Positions 11,791 to 22,741 of a stretch of DNA of 32,104 bases are shown in pieces (the first letter of the stretch is position 1; the number at the start of each line of letters is the position of its first letter). The notes under the pieces were generated by a model that worked only from the letters and a program-made list of their open reading frames with translations, had not been told where the DNA came from and searched no databases. The position numbers were made by a program, and so were the translations under genes. Source of the DNA: Pholiota molesta (Eukaryota > Basidiomycota > Agaricomycetes > Agaricales > Strophariaceae); the NCBI GenBank assembly GCA_014925825.1, contig JACGCK010000371.1, positions 1 through 32,104 of the forward strand. Reading direction: 5' to 3'.

Positions 11791-14700
11791 AGGCCCGAGC
11801 CGTGGTTCAGGTACACCCGAATCAGTCAAGGACGGATGAGAGACTAGTAAGTTGGGCCAATGAACATACGAAAAGAGAGGTAGTATGATGATTGTGAGAA
11901 GTTTGACAGTGAACGCAGTAGTTGCACAGATTTACGTGGTATTTCTCAGCCTACCCGTTTGGTTAAGACATCTGAGAGTTTGCCGAAATTAAAGAGTTGA
12001 GTGGAGAAATTGGAAGTTAGAACGACAAATCAGAAAGCCCAATGAACAGGCTCGGAACAGAAAGAGATTCTCACTGGCACCTTAGTATGATAACAATCTT
12101 TCATGCAAGATATACCGGCAAAGTATCGCAACCAGTACATATAGCACAAAAACTTGAAAGAGTAGAAAAGGACGTGAGCTATCAAAAATACATGGATATG
12201 TGGCTCACACCTGAGGAAAACGCTTGCCTAGCGGTTCCGTGCTTCGCTGCTCAGTCCCAGTCAACCACGACAACTTGATAGATGCCGGCGTCATCGGGCG
12301 TGTACTATCATTTGTATATGACCGAAGAGGGACTAGCCGTTTGCTGAGTTGTTCTAGTGCTCGAAGGCATTTCGACTTGTGTGCATGAGGAGCGGTGGTG
12401 TCGCGGTGGTATAAGGACAGCTTCATTAGGGTGGGAGTTTGCCATGATATATCTCCGTGTGGCTGTACACACTCGCACAATCTAATCCGAGATTGTATCA
12501 AATTCATAATCGGCATTAACGTTGTCTGAACGTGGACGCGAACGTTTACAAACTTGCTTGACTTGCTATGGGCCCCTAATATATATTCTGTACCAAGTTC
12601 TCTTGCCTGGCGATGTCCTTGTTCATTTCACGCTTCTATTATGCGTTGATTCTGCGTCTTATTCTACATGTTTACCTTCGGTGACCTCCTCCCGAGTAAG
12701 ATGGATGTGGGAGTGAACAATTTAATTTTGTCAATCTGTTCAAGAATTTCCATATAAGGAGTCGCTAGCCTCCGTACATTTTATCTGCCAGAAATCCCAA
12801 CATTATGATGTCAAAAAGAATATCTTACTTCACATGAACTGCTTGAGAATCAGAAGGAATGTAAGTGAACACCGAAAGAACTAGAGCGAGGGTTGTTCTA
12901 TTGAATAGAAATAAGGAAGGCACTTTCCGATTCCGACATTCCGGCAAGCCCTGTTCATCACGAAAGGTCCGAACTCTCGCCCTCGCCTACTCAGTGGAAC
13001 ATTTCACATCTCAGTATATACGATGCAAATGAAGTTTCCTGATTTACTCCTTTGCTACTAGCAGCAAATATAATTGTTCTGAACAGCATGTATTGTTTCA
13101 CCCTATTGTGGTTCTAATACTTCCATATACGAACTGAGAACCTCGTGTTCAAGGAAATGAAAAGATCCTCGTCCGATTGCATATGTTACCGCCCGCAGAT
13201 ACGTGCCCGGATTAAAATACAGATGTGTCTATAACTTTCGGAGATAAACAAAGCAAGTCTAGCCTGTTTTACCTGCTGCCTACTTTTCCAAATTTGATGA
13301 GAGCTACGCAGCAGCACAGAAAGGTCCTACACTGGGACTTCGCGCATGCGGTACGATCTTAATCACCCCCGGGCAAGGTAACATTAGTAAATTTAGGCCT
13401 TTGGCTAGTAAAGCGGCAAAAGAGGCTCCAATGTATGTCATTGTAAAAGTTTCCTCAATAATCATACAAGTTTCCATCCCATACCTACATCCGAGCCACA
13501 CTTTGTTATTCCGGGAGATATTCTGATTGCGGAGACACCGAATGTTTGTGGCTCACACTTCGGCCGGGTATTGACAGCGGTCAGTGTGCCTGGAACCTAT
13601 TAATTTATAGCTTCCAATACTCGTGACTGGATCAGCATGACTAGGCATGAGCCGCATGACTGCATGTGAAATGATCTGCCTTGTTCGCTGTGATGCACGA
13701 CGAGGGCAAAGGTCTTTTTTCAGACGATGTCGATTCGAAGGCGCTTATATGCACGAACTGGCTGTGCTGGGCGTCAATGTGGCGCAGGAGACGATCGTTT
13801 ATGACGTGGTTCGCGAGGGAGCCGGAGGCCCGATAAGGAGAGTGTCCAAATAAGGAGTGACGGTGGCGGCGGCGGCGGCGTTGTGGGGAAGCTCAGATCG
13901 CCATCGTCGGAAGTGTAGGCGTCGCCCTCGCTGCGGATCAATTTCTCGGTGCCACAGTAATCACCCTTAGCGCGGTGAATTTGCCAAGAGGTATCCACAC
14001 CACAGTGGAAAAGTGAAACGACTTGTTTTTCAATTATCCCAATTCTAAAGTCTTCGCATGTGCCACATGACTGCACTCTCATCTAAATCGGAGGAGTTAA
14101 GGCGTGTCTGGTGGAATCACAATGCGAGCATATCCCAGATCCGTCAATTAATTAACTTTTCTGACGCCTCCGCGCATGGGGATGCAGGTTCTAGTTCCTG
14201 TGAATGTTTGGCTAATAGAAGACAAAGGCTGTTGACTTTTTTCTGTCAGTAAAGCTCATTGGCATCCTGAGAAAAGATGTTCTACAACAACGATCTATGT
14301 GAATATATCTGAATAAACAAAGATGGAACTAATACGAAGTACGGGAGGCTATGACGTTTGTCGGGGATATTATGTGGCAGGTGCTTCACGATAGACATAT
14401 TGATTTTACGTGGAAAGGACATGATCAATGGTGATCCCATTTCTTTTAAAACTTAAATAGATCCGAACATAAAGATAAGATCAGTGCTCATTTTAGAAAA
14501 AGATAGGACCGCATGCATACCAAAATAGTGAAAGCTCTGGAACCCAGCGTCCATGGGTAGAAAACTGAGCTCTGGATAGTGTAATGATACGAAATGACAA
14601 ACCTTTGTTCCGAACCTATAGTGATCGCCCTATTCGTAATCTGGAGTAAAGACTACGAGACATGCGGCTCACATCACTAAATGGTCTTGTTGATAAAAGC

Positions 14701-16282
14701 CTATTAAGTTCCCTTCCATTTCTAGTGCGTGATAGGAACTTTAAGGGCGAAGTGACGAGTTTCGAACGGTACTTATTACTGAGTCCGATTTCTAGAAGCT
14801 TGACGAGTTGAGTGGTTTGCGTCGAGCGTCGACACTAACTAAAGACTAGAAGGAGTAAACGGGAGAGAGAAAGTTCAAACAGCCTCAAGCTTTTGCAACG
14901 TAATTTCCCCGGAGCCCTTACTGTTGTAAAAACTCCCAATCAGATTTGTATCTGCAATTCACCTGATCATCGAGCGAATCCCACAAAGAGACATTCAACT
15001 CGAGTTTTTACAAAATCCCAGCTGACTGTGATTGCCGAGTGTGCCGTGGGGGGTGCCACTGATTTAGATAATCTTTGGCGCTTATTTTCTACACAGATGG
15101 TCGCTGGGCGCCTAACCCGTATTTTGGGTAACGATTTGATAGAATCATCAAATATTCAATTATGGCGCATCAAACATATCGAGTAAGCTTGAATTTCCAT
15201 GAAATTCTCATGTTATCACACGATTGAAACGTTCACTTTTCCAGTCAATCAAGAGCAGACGGTCAGTGTTCGAATGGCTCAACAATCAATCATATCAGTC
15301 ACTTTTAATCACGATCTCAGGCATTGCGGGAACCACTGGAAGAACAAGATATTAGCCAGTTATTTGGGTCAAAGGTCTCCATTTACTATTTCTTCAGCTG
15401 CGCAGATGGCATCGGAGCTCCATCCCATGCCTGACGATGATAGGAATAGTGAACCATCCTGGGATGTGCAATAATAGCATAAGATTTCCGCGATAGAATC
15501 CATAGAGCGCTTTTATGCATGTACCAGATGCTGAGAAAATAGCATCCAGAAGATTGAGGAGAGAGAAACAAAATATTGCAAGGGCTTAAGTCGGGGAATA
15601 ATCCACTTCCCCATTCCAATTGTCCTGTGATGGAGTTTGTAGTTATCGCTGACAACGCCAAGGTAAACATCTGACTCGATAGTGATTATATAGAACACTA
15701 GGGGATCAAGCACATCGAGAGGTGTGGCCAGCGCAGAAGGCTCAGAAGACGAATACAGAAGTTCAGAAACCGAATGTGGCGCGTACTAATTCAGAATAAG
15801 CGCCCAATATTCGATATTGGGCGGCTTTCTTTAAAGTAGAGTCGTCACAGATTGGCCCTGAGATGAGAGATCGACCCGGACTAACATAGACATTGTATTA
15901 CTTCTGCTCATAAGATTAAGTATGAGCCGCCAAATGGACTGAAAACTGAATATCGAATAGTCATCGAGTGCGCCACCGGCACCCCTTGTCATGTTCAGCC
16001 GAACAAGGTATAGCTTTCACTTCAAATGTATTTCAGCACATCGAAAACTGACATTAAACTGATATAACAGAGTGCCTAAGCAAAAAGAATTCGGCAGGCA
16101 AGGCCAGGGGGTCTCAAACATAGCCAATTGTGAGAGTCAGAAAAGTCAAAAAAAGAAAACGCACGAAAGTCAGTAACAGCAATGTTATCAGCAATACTAA
16201 TTCCCCGGTTTTAAAAAAACGACGTCAGATGCACAGAACGAAAACAGTCAACAGGGTTCAACGACGAACCTCGACCTAATAA
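11791..16282. other. Gene-poor DNA, no supportable gene
   Basis: Only short frames are present. Two minus-strand patches look slightly coding-like, at 12440-12258 and 13990-13870 (the second includes RAKGDYCGTEKLIRSEGDAY), but neither has a start, a splice context or a family I recognise. A (GGC)5 run lies at 13865-13880 and a short perfect hairpin at 15801-15823. Nothing resembles a transposon protein or an RNA gene. Confidence 0.45.
15801..15823. repeat. Perfect 10-bp inverted repeat with 3-nt loop
   Basis: CGCCCAATAT, the loop TCG, then ATATTGGGCG. The flanks AAG and CTT extend the pairing with one bulged base. It stands alone in gene-poor DNA, about 460 bp past the pinin stop codon. Confidence 0.6.
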
Positions 16283-17439
16283 CTAATATTCCACCGCATC
16301 GTCATCGTCTGCTGGTATCTCCGCGGGCTCGTCCTTTTTCGGTGGCTCAACGTCCCCAGGGGCCTTCGGCTGCTCGTCTTTGGCGGGCGCCGCCTCGTCC
16401 ACGTCCATTTCCGCGTCTTTCGACTCGCCATTGCCGTTGCCATGCGACGGCGACGGCGCACGATCTTGCCCGTCCGTCTCCATCACATCGCGCTCCGCGT
16501 CCATGGCTAGCTTCCGGCGCGCGTCCTCGTCTGCGACGCGCTGCCGCAGCGTGGTGATCTCTTCGATGACCACGGTGCGCTCTTCGCGGAAGAGCTCCCA
16601 TTCTTTTTCTGCCGCTTCTGCTACCTGCGGGAGTGGGGTGAAGACTGTTAGCATGCCGGAGTTAAGGTGGAGGGTGAAGACGCACCTCTGCTTTCCGTCG
16701 GTTTAGGAACGCCTCTTGGTCCAGGGTCAGAATGGCGGGGAGGTAGTAGAGTGGTGGGGGGTGGGAACGGGGAACGGGCGCTAGGATGCTTTTGGAGGGG
16801 GGTGGGGGTGAAGAGTCGTCGGAATGGGAGAGGATGGTGTCGGATGTGAGCAGGAAGTTGGCTAGAATGGGCAGACGTGTCCGCCGGAGTTTATACTGTG
16901 CAATTGGCTCATGTCAGAAACACGGAGAACGGACAGCAGAACGAGAGACGCACAATGGAGTCCTTCAGTTGCAAATCCTCTTCTTTCCGGTTCGCTGTGG
17001 TCTTGTCCTTTTTCGCATCCTCGGCTCGCCTGACAGAATCAGTTTCTTTACGAAGCTTAGCTTGTAGTCTCTGTTCAATTAGTTGTCGTTTTTTCGCCTT
17101 GCAATTGACATCAACATCATCTCAGAGGATCGAGTCAACTTGACCAGAACTCACTGCATCACTCGCATTGCGCTCCTTATCCTCAATCTTAGCCTTGTTC
17201 AGAGTTCCGACCAGGATTCCGAACATGCTTTTTCCGCGTTTGCGCTCTCTGCCTCCCGCAGCGGCGGAGAAATCGAGGCGCGGTCGTTTCCTCGTCTCGC
17301 CCGCGCCTTGTGTTGGCTCGATTGGCGATTTCGGACCGTCGTCAACTTCGACCCTAGGTTCATTTTGAGGTACTCTGCGGATTTCGGTCAGCTCAGATGG
17401 TCGACTCGTTGAGAACGGAGCATACTCTTCTGAAGACAT
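16283..17439 (-). CDS. Pinin/SDK/MemA-domain protein
   Basis: Probable nuclear pre-mRNA-processing factor; pinin proteins sit at the periphery of the exon-junction complex and in the spliceosome. Exons 17439-17155, 17097-16954, 16895-16686 and 16624-16283 join in frame to 326 aa through GT-AG introns of 57-61 nt. The pinin/SDK/MemA signature is clear: a basic stretch, then KRGKSMFGILVGTLNKAK (about 68-84), the helix AKKRQLIEQRLQAKLRKE, a charged stretch with KKDKTTANRKEEDLQLKD, and YKLRRTRLPILANFLLTSD. The region after it (FLNRRKAEVAEAAEKEWE...) is a likely coiled coil, followed by an acidic, Lys/Pro-rich tail ending DDDDAVEY. The start is the first ATG giving the conserved frame; an upstream in-frame ATG at 17559 would run into the SRP72 gene. 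Divergent from SRP72 with 113 bp between start codons. Confidence 0.9.
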
Positions 17440-17552
17440 GGTACGGATGATGAGAGTAAGAGGAGGAGGTGCGTCAGAGGGCGTGGGAGCTTTCTGGGGC
17501 ACAGGTAAACGCTGGCCACTGGCCAGTCGCCGGCCCCGCACACTTAACCACC
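17440..17552. promoter_or_regulatory. Short bidirectional promoter between pinin and SRP72
   Basis: Only 113 bp separate the two divergent ATG codons, so both promoters and both 5' UTRs must be packed here or reach into the opposite gene. The sequence has a purine-rich stretch (about 17450-17472) and a tandem TGGCCA with a palindromic look at about 17513-17527. No TATA box is visible. Confidence 0.6.
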
Positions 17553-18708
17553 ATGCCACCCAAATCTACAGCCAGGCCGCCATCTCAGCCGTCTGCGCCA
17601 CCTAAACAGCCCATATGGGAGCAATACAAGAAGACGCCACGTAAGCGATATGATGAGGAAGAGGATAGCAGGCGGTACTTCGCGAAGTTATGCGCGCAGA
17701 TCGAGGGAGGCCATTTCAGCCAGGCGGTCAGGAGTTGCGACTCGAGTGTGTTTCTGCATTCGTCATCCTAATTATACGCGTGGTGCTAAAGGGTCTACGA
17801 TCTAGGGCTGCAACGGGGAATCAATGACTGGGATCTCAGGCGGACGAAGCTGTTCCTGCTGCTGCAGATTGAGCAGTACAACGAGGCGCTCGCTCTGATC
17901 GATTCCGACGAAGGCCCTGATCAATACGCCTACGAACGCGCATATGCCCTGTACCGCTTACAGCGTGCATCGGAGGCGAGGGAAATTCTGGAGTCAATCA
18001 AGAAGAATAAAGGGGAAGAGGATCGCGGAATTATACATCTCGAAGCCCAGCTAGCAAGTGCACCTTCGTTTTCTTCATTGTTGACCGGAGCCTTACGCCT
18101 TTCCACAGAATTACCGCGAAGGCTTGTATAAAGAAGCATTTGAGCTGTATAACCAATTACTTGATACCGCTGAACCTGTGAGTAGCTTTAGCGCCGTCAA
18201 GTAGCAGCGATTCTAACAGCTCTGCTCGACAAAGGGCTCAGAAGAACACTCGGACATCCTAACCAACCTTCAGGCTTCTCAACAGCATCTCGACTTTATC
18301 GAGCGAGGGTTCCTCCACGCGCTGGACGCGCTGCCAACATCCGTCACTTCGACCCTGGAAAGTGCGCCTCCCCCCGTCCAGCCACTCTCCGGTGCTGCAG
18401 CGCTCGCATCTGCCTCCGCTATCGCTTCTGCGTCTGCAGAGCAGAAACAAGCCCCCCAGCGCAAGAAGAAAATCCAACCGTCTCGTATTCCTCCTGGCGT
18501 CATTCCTGGAGTGACCCCCCCTCCCGATCCTGAGAGATGGGTGAAGAAAAGTGAGCGATCGACGTTTGGGCAAGGTAGGAGAAGGAAGGGCCAGGGTGGA
18601 GGCGGTGGTGCTACGCAAGGAAGTTCATCTCTGGAGAATGCTCCTACGCCGAGCGCTCCAGCGCATACTACATCGAAGAGTGGAGGAGGCAAGAAGAAGA
18701 AAAAGTGA
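17553..18708 (+). CDS. SRP72: Signal recognition particle subunit SRP72, short form
   Basis: SRP72 binds SRP68 and 7S RNA in the particle that targets ribosomes to the ER. Exons 17553-17745, 17806-18053, 18109-18177 and 18220-18708 join in frame to 332 aa. Intron 2 appears to be GC-AG: only the donor GCAAGT at 18054 gives the continuous EAQLNYREG; introns 1 and 3 are GT-AG. The N-terminal TPR part is visible (FAKLCAQIEGGHFSQAV, RTKLFLLLQIEQYNEALALI, ERAYALYRLQRASEAREIL, EEHSDILTNLQASQQHLDFI). The C-terminal RNA-binding segment is also clear (PGVTPPPDPERWVKKSERST, then a Gly-rich tail ending GGKKKKK). Between them is only an Ala/Ser-rich linker. Yeast and human SRP72 are about 640-670 aa, so much of the TPR solenoid seems absent. 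Whether relatives share this is unknown to me. Confidence 0.88.
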
Positions 18709-19642
18709 AGAGTAGTAGATTTGAAATGTTCGTAAGCTCAGGCCCTCTCTTTTCTTCCTTCCTTCTTTTCCTTTCTTCAATGCCAAGCTTTTACCTTCTA
18801 CTTGTTGAGTCTTTGACTGAACTGATTCAAACGTACACAGGTAGTTCTTTTTTTGGGATTAAACATCGAGGCCGCTGCCCAAATCGAATGTGTTTCATAC
18901 AATTGTATCCTCTCCATCAGGACCTCGTGCATGCCTCCTGCTCAATTACATAACGACGCAAGCAAAGTTGCGGGAAGCATACGAACTTCGGAAGATCTTG
19001 TTTAGTCGAGCAAAACTCATTTTCTATTCTAGCTCGACATAGGTGTTACAACCAAACCGTCAACCATGCCTAATCTATGTCTCGCTAATGCACACGATCG
19101 GCAGGGTACTTCAACTAGAAATCCTGGGTCAGTTATTGATTACCTTGAAATGGAAACTGTAGTTTCTGCCTCATGGTCTCCTCCAGGACCACCCTAGCCA
19201 AGCTCCTCCACTCGATGTCGTATTGGATAGATGAAATCATTATCTCAGGCTCCCGACCTCGTTTACCGTCAGTGCCGTAGTACGACATGTGACCACGCGG
19301 CCAAAGGCAGGTTCATTCATTTAATAAAAGCGAAAGTCAAGAGGAAAGCTTTAGTTCTGCATTTCCCTGAACACGAGCTGGGCGAGATGGCCTGGAATAG
19401 CACCTCTGGAATGATCGCCCGTTCGCAGCGCAGCTCTTTCACATTTACTCTTGACAGGTTTCATCACAGGCACTACAATTACGCCGGGTTCGTGAGTTTC
19501 CAGCGTTCCCTAAAGCTCGAAATGAAGGTTCCGACCATACTAACTCGCGAACGCTTGTAGTGCTCGTAATGCTTATACCTTTACTCGATTATCTTGCGCT
19601 CACACGTGTGGAGATTATGACCAGACGCGGCCGTACATGCGC

Positions 19643-19663
19643 CACGCACGCACGCACGCACGC
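19643..19663. repeat. Microsatellite (CACG)5
   Basis: Five tandem CACG units plus one C, about 235 bp upstream of the histidine phosphatase-like start codon. Confidence 0.8.
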
Positions 19664-19800
19664 TGTCGTGCTTGCATAGTGCTTCGACCCCACCTCGAAC
19701 TGAATCAGCGCAGGACGCGTCCATCACCATGCGTCAGCTGCCTGCACCACCCCTTCCGCCGTTAATGTGTTTTATGAACCCATGGACCCAAGCCCCATGC

Positions 19801-19809
19801 TTTAAAAAG
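19801..19809 (+). promoter_or_regulatory. TATA-like box of the phosphatase-like gene
   Basis: TTTAAAAAG lies 89-97 bp upstream of the ATG at 19898, followed by a pyrimidine-rich leader. Position and sequence fit a fungal core promoter, but this is only a visual match. Confidence 0.4.
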
Positions 19810-19897
19810 CCAGCACCGTGCAGGGTTTTTCTCCACAACCCTCTCCTGCTCTGCTTCAACCCCGCTTCTCTTTTACTTCTAACAGTTTAACAAGACA

Positions 19898-21789
19898 ATG
19901 TTGCTATCAAAAGTCCTCGGTGTTGTTCTCATTGCCCGAAATGGCGATAGGTACAACTACTACCAGGACCCGTTCACATATGCTGGGTCGGAGACTGAGA
20001 CTACCGCTCTTGGCGAGGTCAGTCTCATATTATTATCCTCGTTATCATAAATCAGCCATTTATTGAGAACATGCCAACGATTACTAGGTCCAATCCAACA
20101 GCCTTGGCTCCTTGGTCCGCTCGACCTACTTCGACAGCCGCTCCCCCTCCTACATCGAGGGCATCCGCTCCGACCTCGTGGACAACAGCGAGGTCAAGGT
20201 CCGCGTCAAGGCTGGTGTCGAAGGCACCGTCGTGTTCGACTCCGCCATCGCCCTCCTCCAAGGCCTCTTCCCACCCAACCCCAACAACAAGATCGTGCTC
20301 GCGAACGAGACCACGGTCGTGGCCCCCCTCGGCGGCTACCAATACGTGCCTGGTGCGTAATCACTTCGATTGTCGAGAGTATGAGGTGCACTAGAAGACG
20401 AAGATGCTGATTGTGATACGGCGGATGGGTGCAGTTGAGACCGTCGAGCCCGGTAACGACCGCTCGCTCGAGTCCTGGACGAACTGCCCCAAGTTCGAGA
20501 AGCGCATCAAGGAGTTCTACGCCTCCGGTGACTTCAAGGCCAAGGCCAAGGAGGCGCAGCCCTTCTTCAGCGGTGTCAAGGACTATGTCTTCGGTCGCCC
20601 CACCACTCTGGAAAATGCCGTAAGTGACATACCTTCCCCACAACTCGTGTTTCTAGAGACAAAATCACTAATGATTGCCATGGTTGTTTAGTGGAATGTG
20701 AGAATATGAATATTCGATGGGAAGTATCATTGCGTGATCTAATATTGGTTTCTGTAGATCTTCGACTACGTTAACTCTGAGCTGACCCACAACAAGACCT
20801 ACGCGCACCGCCTTCCTCCTAGCTTCCTGGAACAAGCTCGCCACTGGGCCAACTACCACGAGGCAGGTGTCTTCTCCGAAGAAGAAATTACCGGTATTGG
20901 AAACAGTATGTTTCAATAATTTTTTATTCGTTGTCCGAATGGCAGTTGACATGTTCTGTAGTCGCTGGCCGCACCCTCCTCCACACGATCCTTAGCTCCC
21001 TCGAACGCATTGCCTTCAACGGCGACCCTCTCCAATTCTTGATGATCGAGACCACCTACCAGCCATTCATTTCGTTCTTCCAACAAACTGGCGTCAGCAA
21101 GGAGCACCCTGAGCTTGCCGGTATCCGTGCGTAATCCATTGTTTTTAGCCGTTCCGCACGGCCTCATGTTTTCTGTCCGTTCTGATTAGCCGACTACGCC
21201 TCTGCCATCGCCATTGAGCTCCGCCGCGGCTCGCCCCCTGATGTCCGTGACTTCCTCCGCGTCAAGTTCAGGAACGGAACTTCCGGCGACTTCGAGGACG
21301 TCCATGTCTTTGGCCACCACGCTGATATCCCCTTCACCGAGTTCGTCTACCGCGCCGAGGTAAGCATTCATCAATCTACATCACACTCTATAGTAAATTG
21401 GTGACTCAATGGGTACGCAGAGCGCTGCCATCACCAGCAACAAGCAATGGATGGATGTCTGCGGTGTCAAGTCCGCTGTCGACATCCTCGGATTCCAAGC
21501 CAACTCTGACAACTTCTTCTACTACATCATGTCCTGCATCGCGCTCGCCGGCGTCGTCTTCGGCGCGGTCCAATACATGAAGAACCGCCGCGGCGAGCAG
21601 CGCCGCCTCAGGCTCCAGGGTCAGGAGGTGAGTCAAGTCGTTTACGCAGACTATGGCACCATCGTGCACGCCCGGACAGGAGCGGCACCTGCGGAGGATG
21701 TGTACCAGCACGGGGCGACGAAACCGTACGACGAACATGCGTTCGTCGGAGAGGATTACTACCCCGAACGCCCGCTGTGGATCCTCTGA
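19898..21789 (+). CDS. Histidine acid phosphatase-family membrane protein
   Basis: Histidine-phosphatase fold (clade 2, acid phosphatase/phytase-like), probably membrane-tethered. Exons 19898-20017, 20088-20352, 20435-20619, 20692-20697, 20758-20905, 20962-21126, 21190-21359 and 21421-21789 join in frame to 475 aa, all through GT-AG introns. Exon 4 is only TGGAAT; including it gives TLENAWNIFDYVNSEL. The N-terminal strand KVLGVVLIARNGDR matches the RHGxR region, but the catalytic His is Asn (N15). Other family-like parts are FDSAIALLQGLFPP, ETVEPGNDRSLESW, and FGHHADIPFTEF (about 337-348), where the proton-donor motif would lie. A TM helix (about 385-405) is followed by a basic, then acidic cytosolic tail ending PERPLWIL. 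No signal peptide precedes the first strand, so an upstream exon may be missed. With the His lost, the usual phosphohistidine chemistry is doubtful. Related fungal proteins may share the change. Confidence 0.85.
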
Positions 21790-22741
21790 GTGCCTGCATA
21801 GGGTGTCCAAGCCATGGTCTGCTGGAGATATTTATGTCCTGGCTGGCTCCAGCCTGTGCTTTTGCGTGATACTTATACTTACCGTTTTGCGCCGCCTTGT
21901 AGAACTTGTATGTTCCTGTCCCTGCCATGGCCCAAGATCAGAAAATCAGGCTCATCTGAAGGGGCGATCGACTTTTTTGCCTGATGCATAGCGATCCCAC
22001 CACAGACATTTTTGCCAATGGATCATCAGCAGTGATCAGACGAATTCATACCAACACTCCTTTACCTTTTTTCTTTCTTTGATTACTCCGTTTCTTGCGC
22101 ATCGTGTTCTTAGATAAAATTTTCTATCCGAGTCAGATATTGGCATCCTCAGTAAACCTCGTATCTCGTTCTTGTTCCAATGTTGTACCTGTATTTATAT
22201 ATCGCATTCCTTTCAAAAATACATTTGTTCAAATTCTTTTCACTGCTTGATCATGGCCGACGATGAGTAGATTCGACGGGCGTTCCAGATCTTTTATAGT
22301 TCAAACGGGAGCTTCAATTTATGGTTTATGCGCTTTTTATAATAAACTCTTCCAGCCGTCTCAAATTGGTTGACACGGCCTCAGAGTCTGGGAGACTTTG
22401 AACTACAGAACAGGTCTATTACTCTTACAACACCCAATCTTACGTTTAACAGAGTGTAGTTCGAGGCTCAGTCAAGTATAAGTGATGCTAGAATAGATTC
22501 TGGCTGTTCATCGACCATTGTTGAGCTTGACTTTGAATTGATTTTGAACATGGCCCGAACATGGCCAGCCGATAGAACGTAATTGGTAAGTATGAGACTA
22601 GGCAGGTCGAATGTATAAGTACAGGGAACGCCCCTTTAATAATGGTTCGGATTAGGTTGTCTGCGTCTTTCCCACCATTAGCTACTCTTATAATTCGGAC
22701 AGTATCAAGAGCTCACTATACGCCTTCACTCCATCCAAATC
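21790..22741. other. Intergenic region before the GNAT-ankyrin array
   Basis: Holds the 3' side of the phosphatase-like gene and the AT-rich upstream region of array copy A. ATGGCCGAC at 22253, like the start of copies A and C, is closed by a stop after five codons. No other feature is seen. Confidence 0.45.

Larger units (their letters stand above)
18709..19897. other. Intergenic region and upstream region of the phosphatase-like gene
   Basis: It starts with the pyrimidine-rich 3' side of SRP72. A 109-codon frame at 19231-19560 shows no motif or splice context and is treated as chance. A CACG microsatellite lies at 19643-19663 and a TATA-like box at 19801-19809. Confidence 0.5.

Noticed and set aside
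12258..12440. Minus-strand frame beginning MANSHPNEAVLIPP and ending AGIYQVVVVDWD
   Set aside because: Two adjacent stops interrupt it and no usable splice sites remove them; no family recognised.
13865..13880. (GGC)5 run
   Set aside because: A short simple repeat with no sign of function.
16276..16601. Arg-rich frames overlapping the last pinin exon
   Set aside because: They are out-of-frame readings of the GC-rich acidic tail of pinin.
20052..20643. Long frames antisense to, or out of frame with, the phosphatase-like gene
   Set aside because: These are shadows of GC-rich coding exons with a well-supported sense model.
22253..22270. ATGGCCGAC like the start of array copies A and C
   Set aside because: It stops after five codons and no further similarity to the array follows.
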